Shown piece after piece: positions 1-4,890 of a DNA stretch of 5,672 bases. The notes below the pieces were generated by a model. The model was not told the DNA's origin. It searched no databases and worked only from the letters and a program-made list of their open reading frames with translations. Position 1 is the stretch's first letter, and each line of letters opens with the position of its first letter. Source of the stretch: an uncultured Collinsella sp. (GTDB lineage: Bacteria; Actinomycetota; Coriobacteriia; Coriobacteriales; Coriobacteriaceae); NCBI GenBank assembly GCA_958428675.1, contig CAUAGV010000120.1:1-5672 (forward strand), written 5' to 3'. Both the position numbers and the translations under genes were made by a program.

Positions 1-246
1 GCCGGGGGCATGCGCGGCACCCGGCTTCCAAGGCGCGGCATCCAGGCGACGGTTCGACCCGTCCCACGGAACGCCGGCGACGGGAAACATGTGCGTGGTG
101 GTACAGAGGAGCACGCGGCCGCCAGTGCGCATGAGCTCGAGACCCAGCGTCTTCAGCAGCGTCGACTTGCCGCCACTGCCGATAATCGCGGTAATGCCCG
201 GCTCGATCCTGAGCGCAGAGGCAAGATTGCCGCTAACCGTTTCCAT
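1..246 (-). CDS. yqeC: YqeC family selenium-dependent hydroxylase accessory protein (N-terminal 82 residues, cut by window edge)
   Basis: On the minus strand an open frame starts with ATG at 246-244 and runs off the left edge without a stop, giving 82 residues. After METVSGNLASAL it shows a P-loop-like GSGGKSTLLKTL (about residues 23-34), then RVLLCTTTHMFPV (about 44-56). This pairing of a glycine-rich GxGGK(S/T)TL nucleotide-binding loop with a following TTTHM strand is typical of YqeC, a putative NTPase. YqeC is associated by comparative genomics with selenium-dependent molybdenum hydroxylases and with SelD proteins that lack the usual selenocysteine partners. Its precise reaction is not established; a role in handling or inserting labile selenium at the molybdenum cofactor is inferred. 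It is divergent from yqeB, its functional partner. A weak GGCGGTG ribosome binding site lies 5 bases upstream of the ATG. The C-terminal part is outside the window, so its integrity cannot be judged. Confidence 0.85.
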   Translation of the reverse strand, partial: METVSGNLASALRIEPGITAIIGSGGKSTLLKTLGLELMRTGGRVLLCTTTHMFPVAGVPWDGSNRRLDAAPWKPGAAHAPG

Positions 247-259
247 CTGTTCACCGCCG

Positions 260-265
260 TATAAT
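260..265 (+). promoter_or_regulatory. Candidate -10 box (TATAAT) in the yqeC/yqeB divergent spacer
   Basis: A perfect TATAAT consensus sits in the AT-rich spacer between the divergent genes, about 84 bases before the yqeB ATG. It is the centre of the odd palindrome GTATAATAC (259-267), so the minus strand reads TATTAT over 266-261. A second TATTAT on the minus strand occupies 277-272, and it would leave a leader of about 19 nt with the yqeC ribosome binding site intact. No good -35 hexamer is visible at 16-18 bases in either direction (CCGTTT for the plus strand at 17), so strength and start sites are uncertain. Confidence 0.5.
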
Positions 266-286
266 ACTGTGATAATAAATAATCAT

Positions 287-316
287 CAGAGTAGCGGTCG
301 GACCGCTTTTGCTCTG
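287..316. promoter_or_regulatory. Dyad-symmetric candidate operator upstream of yqeB
   Basis: The core is AGCGGTC (293-299), one central G, then GACCGCT (301-307), a perfect 7-base inverted repeat. It is nested inside a second inverted repeat, CAGAG (287-291) with CTCTG (312-316). It lies just downstream of the plus-strand TATAAT and covers the place where a -35 for the minus-strand TATTAT at 277-272 would fall, so a bound protein could affect both genes. As RNA it could instead form a small hairpin followed by TTTT in the yqeB leader. The regulator is unknown; the operator role is inferred from symmetry and position. Confidence 0.4.
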
Positions 317-348
317 CTCAAACCGTAGCACAGGGAGGTGCCCCGGGA

Positions 349-1143
349 ATGCTCGTTTATGTTCGCGGCGCCGGTGATATCGCCACGGGTGTCGCTGCCC
401 GTTTGGTGCACGCCGGCGTGTCGGTCGTTATGGCGGATATCGCGGTTCCCACGTGCATCCGTCGCACAATCAGTTTTTGCGAGGCCATTCGCTTGGGCGA
501 GGTCGAGGTCGAAGGCATTCGCGCTCGCTTGGCACGGACGCCGGCTGAGGCGCTCGAGATTACCCAAGCGGGAGACGTCGCCGTTGTGGTGGACCCTCAG
601 GCCAAGATGCTCGATGAGCTTAAACCCGCGGCTGTGGTCGACGCGATTTTGGCTAAGCGCAACTTGGGCACCACGCGCGACATGGCGCCTGCCGTCATCG
701 CTGTGGGGCCGGGCTTTACCGCGCCGGTCGATTGCGACGCCGTGGTCGAGACCATGCGCGGGCATTTTCTCGGCCGTGTCATTACCCAAGGTTCGCCCCA
801 GCCCAACACGGGCGTGCCGGGCATTATCGCCGGCTATGGCAAGGAACGTGTTATCCACAGCCCCGCCGCCGGCGTGTTTAGGTCCGACCATGTGATCGGC
901 GACATCGTGAGCGCCGGAGACGTGATTGGCTACGCGGGCGATATGCCCATGTGCACGCAGATCGATGGCTGTCTGCGCGGGCTTTTGGCGAACGGCGTGC
1001 AGGTGACTGAGGGCTTTAAATGCGCCGATGTCGATCCGCGCGGCGATGCCAGCTATATCAACTACATTTCGGACAAAGCGACGTCGGTCGGCGGCGGCGT
1101 GCTCGAGGCACTCGCTATGCTCACCGATGTCTTTAGAGGATAG
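349..1143 (+). CDS. yqeB: YqeB / EF2563 family selenium-dependent molybdenum hydroxylase system protein
   Basis: This 264-residue protein is about the usual length for the family. The N-terminus has a Rossmann-like VRGAGDIATGVAARL (residues 5-19). The family's characteristic stretch follows at about 33-56, with VPTCIRR, then ISFCEAIRLGE and VEG. A C-terminal domain begins near residue 166 (ERVIHSPAAGVF) and ends with DGCLRGLLANGVQV (206-219) and KCADVDPRGD (224-233). YqeB co-occurs with YqeC and SelD in genomes with selenium-dependent molybdenum hydroxylases (xanthine or purine dehydrogenase types). Its biochemical step is not settled; a role in making or delivering the selenium-modified cofactor in the cytoplasm is the accepted inference. 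The ATG is supported by GGGAGGTG 8 bases upstream. It is almost certainly co-transcribed with the xdhC-like gene 9 bases downstream. Codon use is GC-rich but more mixed than in the ribosomal genes further on, as expected for a less expressed gene. Confidence 0.9.
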   Translation: MLVYVRGAGDIATGVAARLVHAGVSVVMADIAVPTCIRRTISFCEAIRLGEVEVEGIRARLARTPAEALEITQAGDVAVVVDPQAKMLDELKPAAVVDAILAKRNLGTTRDMAPAVIAVGPGFTAPVDCDAVVETMRGHFLGRVITQGSPQPNTGVPGIIAGYGKERVIHSPAAGVFRSDHVIGDIVSAGDVIGYAGDMPMCTQIDGCLRGLLANGVQVTEGFKCADVDPRGDASYINYISDKATSVGGGVLEALAMLTDVFRG

Positions 1144-1152
1144 AAGGCGGCA

Positions 1153-2196
1153 ATGGAAAAGCTCGATGTTGTGAATGCGGCGCTTGCCACCCTGCGTGCT
1201 GGTAAGACGTGCGAGCTGGTGGTCGTGGCCGGCACGGCAGGGTCGTCGCCGCGCGGTGTGGGCGCCTGGATGGCCGTCTTTGCCGATGGCAGCCAGGCGG
1301 GCACTATCGGCGGCGGCAAAATTGAGCTCTTTGCACTGGATGAGGCGCGCGAGCTCCTGGCCGGGGGTAAATCGCGTCTGGTCCGCTACACCATGGGCGG
1401 CGAGAACTCCGATACCGGCATGATTTGCGGCGGAGCTATCTGCCTGTGCTATCTGCACCTGGACGCGACCAAGGCACCGTTGTTCCAGGAGATTGCCAAT
1501 GTGCTGGCGTATCGGCGCATCGGTGACTTCGCCATCGACTTTGAGCCGTTTATCGCGAGCGCGCTCGAGGGCGATGTGGCCAAGTACCATGGCGAGGAAT
1601 CGCGCCGCACCATTGCGGGCTGCCCCGGGCTTTCGCTGGTGGAGGAGGGGAGTAAGGTCACCTACACCAACGCGGCCTCCGAGATTCCCCCGGCGCACAT
1701 CGAGACGCTCTGCCCCGAGGGCCTGGCCTATATCTTTGGCTGCGGCCACGTGGGTGCTGCGACGGCGCGGGTGCTCACGGCGGCGGGCTTTGCCGTCGTG
1801 GCTTGCGACGACCGCCCCGGCACACTGACCCCCGAATGGGTGCCCGGTGTCTACGACCGTCGTCTGGTCGACTACAAGAACCTGAGCAAGCAGTGCCCCA
1901 TCGGCCCGCGTGACCTAGTGGTCGTCGCCACGGCGGGTCACAAGTCCGATATCGACGTGGTGATTCAGGCCATGCACGCCAAGCCCGCCTATCTGGGCTG
2001 TCTGGGTTCGCGCCGCAAGACGGCCTTTGTGCGCGCCCGCCTGGAGCAGGAGGGCTTTACGCAGGACCAGATCGACGAGCTGCACCTGCCGATCGGTGTC
2101 GCCATCGAGGCCGAGGACCCCGAGGAGATCGCCATCTCCATCGCTGCCGAGATGATTCACCTGCGCCGCACCAAGCTCGTCCCCCGCAAGCGCTAA
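1153..2196 (+). CDS. xdhC: XdhC/CoxI family molybdenum cofactor chaperone for a molybdenum hydroxylase
   Basis: The 347-residue product has both halves of the XdhC family. The N-terminal XdhC/CoxI domain carries VVVAGTAGSSPR (23-34), GTIGGGKIE (50-58) and GMICGG (89-94). The C-terminal Rossmann domain carries YIFGCGHVGAATARVL (about 193-208), ACDDRP, YLGCLGSRRK (280-289) and a closing LPIGVAIEAEDPEEIAISIAAEMIHLRR. Characterised XdhC proteins bind molybdenum cofactor, have it modified by a cysteine desulfurase, and hand it to xanthine dehydrogenase-type enzymes without becoming part of them. Next to yqeB and yqeC, this copy probably serves a selenium-dependent hydroxylase, whose structural subunits are not in the window. 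The start is supported by AGAAGG, which overlaps the yqeB stop. The gene ends about 18 bases before a long inverted repeat. Family assignment is secure; the specific client enzyme is inferred. Confidence 0.9.
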   Translation: MEKLDVVNAALATLRAGKTCELVVVAGTAGSSPRGVGAWMAVFADGSQAGTIGGGKIELFALDEARELLAGGKSRLVRYTMGGENSDTGMICGGAICLCYLHLDATKAPLFQEIANVLAYRRIGDFAIDFEPFIASALEGDVAKYHGEESRRTIAGCPGLSLVEEGSKVTYTNAASEIPPAHIETLCPEGLAYIFGCGHVGAATARVLTAAGFAVVACDDRPGTLTPEWVPGVYDRRLVDYKNLSKQCPIGPRDLVVVATAGHKSDIDVVIQAMHAKPAYLGCLGSRRKTAFVRARLEQEGFTQDQIDELHLPIGVAIEAEDPEEIAISIAAEMIHLRRTKLVPRKR

Positions 2197-2213
2197 TCGC
2201 ATCCCCATACATG

Positions 2214-2280
2214 AGTTGCGGTGAAATACGGACTGTTAAAGCCTGTTAAGCCGTCAAACGGTCCCTATTTCACCGCAACT
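2214..2280. repeat. Long imperfect inverted repeat / hairpin after xdhC
   Basis: The outer arms AGTTGCGGTGAAATA (2214-2228) and TATTTCACCGCAACT (2266-2280) are exact reverse complements over 15 bases. After one C/C mismatch (2229/2265) pairing resumes for 8 more positions (2230-2237 with 2257-2264), one of them a G-U in RNA. That leaves a loop of about 19 bases. The left inner arm and loop contain a near-tandem pair, TGTTAAAGCC (2234-2243) and TGTTAAGCC (2244-2252). It could end transcription from xdhC, with a weak TTTT at 2285-2288, but it is longer and less GC-rich than a standard terminator. A dispersed palindromic intergenic element is equally plausible. Confidence 0.75.
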
Positions 2281-2355
2281 GCCATTTTCCTCCGTCCCCT
2301 AGGGATCAATATGTGCGGGGGAGTTGTGGAGTTGTGCAGGCAGACGAGGTTTTTC

Positions 2356-2384
2356 TGGAAATACGCTCCCGATGCGCGTATAGT
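2356..2384 (+). promoter_or_regulatory. Candidate housekeeping-type promoter for the rplE ribosomal operon
   Basis: TGGAAA (2356-2361, four of six matches to TTGACA) is followed after exactly 17 bases by TATAGT (2379-2384, five of six matches to TATAAT). Transcription would begin near 2391 and give a leader of about 130 nt before rplE. A promoter is needed somewhere here, because the upstream neighbour is an unrelated gene followed by a strong hairpin. Spacing and context support this one; expression was not observed. Confidence 0.6.
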
Positions 2385-2401
2385 ACCGATTGTTTTGTCG
2401 G

Positions 2402-2461
2402 CTCCTGCTGCGTCGAGTCCAAACCGCGAAATGCCATGAGCGGCGCGGATGCAGCCAGGAG
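2402..2461 (+). promoter_or_regulatory. Structured 5' leader of the rplE operon, possible r-protein control element
   Basis: CTCCTGCTGC with GTC (2402-2414) can pair with GAT, GCAGC and AGGAG (2448-2461), giving a 13-pair stem with one G-U pair and a single bulged C at 2456. Inside it, CCGC (2424-2427) can pair with GCGG (2440-2443) around a 12-base loop. The element ends about 60 bases before the rplE ATG. In E. coli, S8 represses the spc operon by binding mRNA near the start of rplE, so a leader structure here is a reasonable candidate for r-protein feedback. I could not identify the S8-binding core, so the ligand is unknown. Confidence 0.4.
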
Positions 2462-2521
2462 GCACGAGGACAACCCATCGTGGCCACGCCCCGTGCTTAA
2501 AACCCCAAGAAGGAGTGAACA

Positions 2522-3079
2522 ATGGCAGAAGAGAAGTATGTGCCGCGTCTGAAGACCAAGTACAACAACGAGGTCAAGCAGCAGCTTCAGGACAAGTTCC
2601 AGTACGAGAACGTCATGATGATCCCCAAGTTTGAGAAGATCGTCGTGAACATGGGTGTCGGCGAGGCCGCTACCGATTCCAAGGCCATCGACGGTGCCGT
2701 GCGCGACCTGCGCGCCATCACCGGTCAGCAGCCGATGATCACCCGTGCCCGCAAGTCCATCGCTACCTTCCGCCTGCGCGCTGGTATGCCGATCGGCTGC
2801 AAGGTTACCCTGCGTGGCGACCGTATGTGGGAGTTCTTCGATCGTCTGACCTCCGTCGCGATCCCCCGTATCCGCGACTTCCGCGGCATCTCCGCCAAGA
2901 GCTTCGACGGTCGTGGTAACTTCTCCATGGGCGTCACCGAGCAGCTCATCTTCCCCGAGATCGACTTCGACTCCGTCGATCACCAGCGTGGTATGGACAT
3001 CACTTTCGTGACCACCGCCAACACCGATGAGGAGGCCAAGGCCCTTCTGGACGCCTTCGGTTTCCCGTTCAAGAAATAG
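2522..3079 (+). CDS. rplE: Large-subunit ribosomal protein L5 (uL5)
   Basis: The 185-residue product is near the usual length of bacterial L5 (about 180) and matches the family throughout. KFEKIVVNMGVGEA lies near the N-terminus, followed by LRAITGQQPMITRARKSIATFRLRAGMPIGCKVTLRG in the middle and FPEIDFDSVDHQRGMDITFVTTANTDEEAKALL near the C-terminus. L5 binds 5S rRNA together with L18 in the central protuberance of the 50S subunit. The ATG has AAGGAG (2510-2515) 6 bases upstream. It is the first gene of the ribosomal block here, whereas rplX normally precedes it. Third positions are strongly C-biased, as in a highly expressed gene. Confidence 0.98.
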   Translation: MAEEKYVPRLKTKYNNEVKQQLQDKFQYENVMMIPKFEKIVVNMGVGEAATDSKAIDGAVRDLRAITGQQPMITRARKSIATFRLRAGMPIGCKVTLRGDRMWEFFDRLTSVAIPRIRDFRGISAKSFDGRGNFSMGVTEQLIFPEIDFDSVDHQRGMDITFVTTANTDEEAKALLDAFGFPFKK

Positions 3080-3094
3080 GTTCACCTGCCCTAT

Positions 3095-3124
3095 GAGCGC
3101 CGTTCCCAGAAGGGGGCGGCGCTT
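3095..3124 (+). promoter_or_regulatory. Strong stem-loop in the rplE-rpsN gap
   Basis: AGCGCCG (3096-3102) pairs with CGGCGCT (3117-3123), and the stem continues through TTCCC (3103-3107) with GGGGG (3112-3116), including two G-U pairs, closing on a 4-base AGAA loop. G3095 and T3124 add a possible G-U pair. No T-run follows, so it is not a classical terminator. It lies 22 bases ahead of the rpsN ribosome binding site and may affect mRNA processing, partial termination or translation. Confidence 0.6.
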
Positions 3125-3158
3125 GGGGCGAACAATACTCTATGTGAGGAGGATATAA

Positions 3159-3344
3159 GTGGCTAAGACATCGATGATCGTCAAGTGCAATCGCAAGCAG
3201 AAGTTCTCTACTCGTGAGTACACGCGCTGCCAGCGCTGCGGCCGTCCGCACTCTGTGTACCGCAAGTTCGGCCTGTGCCGTGTCTGCTTCCGCGAGCTTG
3301 CACTCAAGGGCGAGCTTCCCGGCGTTAAGAAGGCCAGCTGGTAA
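3159..3344 (+). CDS. rpsN: Small-subunit ribosomal protein S14, zinc-binding type (uS14, type Z)
   Basis: The 61-residue protein is the short zinc form of S14, in contrast to the roughly 100-residue zinc-free form. Four cysteines are in place as CQRC (C24, C27) and CRVC (C40, C43), forming the zinc ribbon. The family's MAKTSMI start, KFSTREYTRC, and the closing LKGELPGVKKASW are all present. S14 assembles late into the head of the 30S subunit. The start is GTG, chosen because it gives the MAKTSM N-terminus and has AGGAGG (3147-3152) 6 bases upstream. In many actinobacteria this form is constitutive and a second, zinc-free copy is made under zinc starvation; no such copy is in the window. It has been called rpsZ in some genomes. 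Confidence 0.97.
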   Translation: MAKTSMIVKCNRKQKFSTREYTRCQRCGRPHSVYRKFGLCRVCFRELALKGELPGVKKASW

Positions 3345-3399
3345 GTCACTACCAGCGTTTCAAGCATCAGTTTGGAACAGGGAAAACGCGCTAAAAAGG

Positions 3400-3422
3400 C
3401 TTTGCCGTTAAGGGCGGCGAAG
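3400..3422 (+). promoter_or_regulatory. Stem-loop in the 119-nt rpsN-rpsH gap
   Basis: CTTTGCCG (3400-3407) pairs with CGGCGAAG (3415-3422), 8 pairs including one G-U, around a 7-base loop. It sits in the widest gap within the operon, about 30 bases before the rpsH ribosome binding site (AAGGAG, 3451-3456). No T-run follows. A role in rpsH translation or mRNA stability is inference only. Confidence 0.4.
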
Positions 3423-3463
3423 AACCAAGAGCACGTGTTCATCAAGAACGAAGGAGAATCTGT

Positions 3464-3862
3464 ATGAACCTTACAGACCCGATCGCAGATATGCTTACGC
3501 GCATCCGTAACGCTAACTCTGTGAACAAGGCCACGGTCTCCATGCCGAGCAGCAAGAAGCTCGTCGAGATCGCTCGTGTTCTGCACGAGGAGGGCTACAT
3601 CGAGGGCTACGATGTCGAGGACACCGTTCCCCAGAAGACTCTGCACATCACGCTTAAGTATGGTCCCAAGAAGGCTAAGGTCATCAACGGCATCCGCCGC
3701 ATTTCCAAGCCGGGCCTGCGTAAGTACACTGGCGTTGCCGACATGCCCCGCGTCCGCGGTGGCCTTGGTACCGCCATTATTTCCACCAGCCATGGCGTCA
3801 TGACCGACCGCGATGCTCGCAAGCACAACGTCGGCGGCGAGATCATCGCTTACGTCTGGTAA
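3464..3862 (+). CDS. rpsH: Small-subunit ribosomal protein S8 (uS8)
   Basis: The 132-residue product has the usual S8 length and sequence. It opens with MNLTDPIADMLTRIRNANSV, has RRISKPGLRKYTGVADMPRV in the middle, and closes with the family signature STSHGVMTDRDARKHNVGGE (107-126), then IIAYVW. S8 binds helix 21 of 16S rRNA early in 30S assembly, and in E. coli it also represses the spc operon mRNA. The ATG is preceded by AAGGAG at 7 bases. The 119-nt gap before it is unusually wide for this operon and contains a stem-loop. Confidence 0.98.
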   Translation: MNLTDPIADMLTRIRNANSVNKATVSMPSSKKLVEIARVLHEEGYIEGYDVEDTVPQKTLHITLKYGPKKAKVINGIRRISKPGLRKYTGVADMPRVRGGLGTAIISTSHGVMTDRDARKHNVGGEIIAYVW

Positions 3863-3895
3863 TTCGCTCGGTAGGTAGAAGGAAAGGAGATCACC

Positions 3896-4432
3896 GTGTC
3901 TCGTATCGGTAATAAGCCTGTCCAGATTCCCGCCGGAGTCGAAGTGGCAGTCAACGGCAACAACGTTGTCGTCAAGGGCCCCAAGGGCCAGCTCGAGCTC
4001 GATGTCTTTGAGAAGCTCGCTATCAACGTCGAGGACAACGTCCTCACCGTTTCCCGTCCCGACGACGAGCGTGAGACCCGTGCCCGCCACGGCCTCACCC
4101 GCGCCCTCATCCAGAACATGGTTGTTGGCGTTTCCGAGGGCTTCGAGAAGAAGCTCGAGCTCGCCGGCGTCGGTTACCGCGTGCAGCAGAAGGGCAAGAA
4201 CCTCGAGTTCTCCCTGGGCTTCTCGCACCCCGTGATCGTCGAGGCTCCCGAGGGCATCACCTTCGAGGTTCCCGACAACACCCACGTGAACGTCAAGGGT
4301 ATCAACAAGCAGCAGGTCGGTCAGATCGCCGCTGAGATCCGCGGCCATCGTCCTCCCGAGCCTTACAAGGGCAAGGGTATCCACTACGTTGGCGAGCACA
4401 TCCGCCGCAAGCTGGGTAAGGCCGCCAAGTAG
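3896..4432 (+). CDS. rplF: Large-subunit ribosomal protein L6 (uL6)
   Basis: The 178-residue protein matches L6 along its length. It starts MSRIGNKPVQIPAGVEV, has the first-repeat segment GPKGQLELDV, then GFEKKLELAGVGYRVQQKGK, and the signature PPEPYKGKGIHYVGEHIRRKLGK near residues 153-175 (PPEPYKGKGI, 153-162). L6 binds 23S rRNA near the sarcin-ricin loop and the GTPase-factor site. The start is GTG, supported by AAGGAG (3884-3889) 6 bases upstream and by the conserved SRIG N-terminus. It lies 33 bases after rpsH with no obvious structure between. Confidence 0.98.
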   Translation: MSRIGNKPVQIPAGVEVAVNGNNVVVKGPKGQLELDVFEKLAINVEDNVLTVSRPDDERETRARHGLTRALIQNMVVGVSEGFEKKLELAGVGYRVQQKGKNLEFSLGFSHPVIVEAPEGITFEVPDNTHVNVKGINKQQVGQIAAEIRGHRPPEPYKGKGIHYVGEHIRRKLGKAAK

Positions 4433-4457
4433 TCGTAACCGACTCACTCGCATAAGA

Positions 4458-4479
4458 CCAGCACCCCGTCAGGTGCTGG
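4458..4479 (+). promoter_or_regulatory. Perfect 8-bp stem-loop in the rplF-rplR gap
   Basis: CCAGCACC (4458-4465) pairs perfectly with GGTGCTGG (4472-4479) around a 6-base CCGTCA loop. A run of five T (4491-4495) comes 11 bases later and directly abuts the rplR ribosome binding site AGGAG (4496-4500). The T-run is too far from the stem for a standard intrinsic terminator, so attenuation, processing or mRNA stabilisation are the options. Confidence 0.5.
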
Positions 4480-4507
4480 CAAGATCAACCTTTTTAGGAG
4501 TTTACGT

Positions 4508-4876
4508 ATGAACAAGCATAAGGCGAAGCTGGAAGGCCTCAAGCGTCGTCAGCGTCGTGTTCGCGGCAAGGTCTCGGGTACCGCCGAGCGTCCGCGTCTT
4601 CGCGTGACCCGTACTAACGCCAACATCTATGCCCAGATCATCGACGACAGCAAGGGCTCCAGCCTGACGCTCGTCTCTGCCTCGACCCTCGAGGCCGAGT
4701 TCAAGGGCACCCACACCTCGAACAAGGAGGCTGCGGAGAAGGTCGGTCAGCTCGTTGGCAAGCGCGCCATCGAGGCCGGCATCACCAAGGTCGCCTTCGA
4801 TCGTGGTGGCCGTATCTACCATGGCCGCGTCAAGGCCCTCGCCGACGGTGCTCGTGCCGCCGGTCTCGAGTTCTAG
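4508..4876 (+). CDS. rplR: Large-subunit ribosomal protein L18 (uL18)
   Basis: The 122-residue product is of standard L18 length. It has a basic N-terminus (KRRQRRVRGKV), then SGTAERPRLRVTRTNANIYAQIIDD, and the conserved ending FDRGGRIYHGRVKALADGAR, with AAGLEF. L18 binds 5S rRNA with L5 and helps dock it in the 50S central protuberance. The ATG has AGGAG (4496-4500) 7 bases upstream. Its stop codon TAG forms part of the AGGAGG ribosome binding site of rpsE, so translation of the two genes is probably coupled. Confidence 0.98.
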   Translation: MNKHKAKLEGLKRRQRRVRGKVSGTAERPRLRVTRTNANIYAQIIDDSKGSSLTLVSASTLEAEFKGTHTSNKEAAEKVGQLVGKRAIEAGITKVAFDRGGRIYHGRVKALADGARAAGLEF

Positions 4877-4890
4877 GAGGTATGTAGCAC

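Larger units (their letters stand above)
2197..2521. other. Intergenic region between xdhC and rplE with no supported gene
   Basis: About 325 bases separate the selenium-hydroxylase genes from the ribosomal genes. Short open frames here lack a convincing ribosome binding site and resemble no family. The visible content is a long inverted repeat (2214-2280), a stretch with nothing recognisable (2281-2355), a candidate promoter (2356-2384) and a foldable leader (about 2391-2521). I see no remnant of rplN or rplX, the genes that usually precede rplE. Confidence 0.7.

Noticed and set aside
10..328. Short plus-strand open frames at the left edge
   Set aside because: They lie opposite the clearly recognisable yqeC N-terminus and the promoter spacer.
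286..1749. A 487-codon open frame on the minus strand opposite yqeB and xdhC
   Set aside because: It overlaps two well-recognised plus-strand genes, resembles no family, and is expected in GC-rich codon-biased DNA where the antisense frame lacks stops.
2221..2439. A 72-codon plus-strand frame in the xdhC-rplE gap
   Set aside because: It starts inside the inverted repeat, runs through the candidate promoter, and has no ribosome binding site or recognisable product.
2479..2488. 10-base perfect palindrome CGTGGCCACG shortly before rplE
   Set aside because: It has no loop as RNA and is short enough to occur by chance in GC-rich DNA; it was not kept as an operator without a second copy.
2306..3085. 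A 259-codon minus-strand open frame covering rplE and its leader
   Set aside because: Most of it is antisense to rplE, and no family or ribosome binding site supports it.
3140..4453. A 437-codon open frame on the minus strand opposite rpsN, rpsH and rplF
   Set aside because: It is an antisense shadow of conserved ribosomal genes; its low-complexity D/L/V-rich composition mirrors the plus-strand codon bias.
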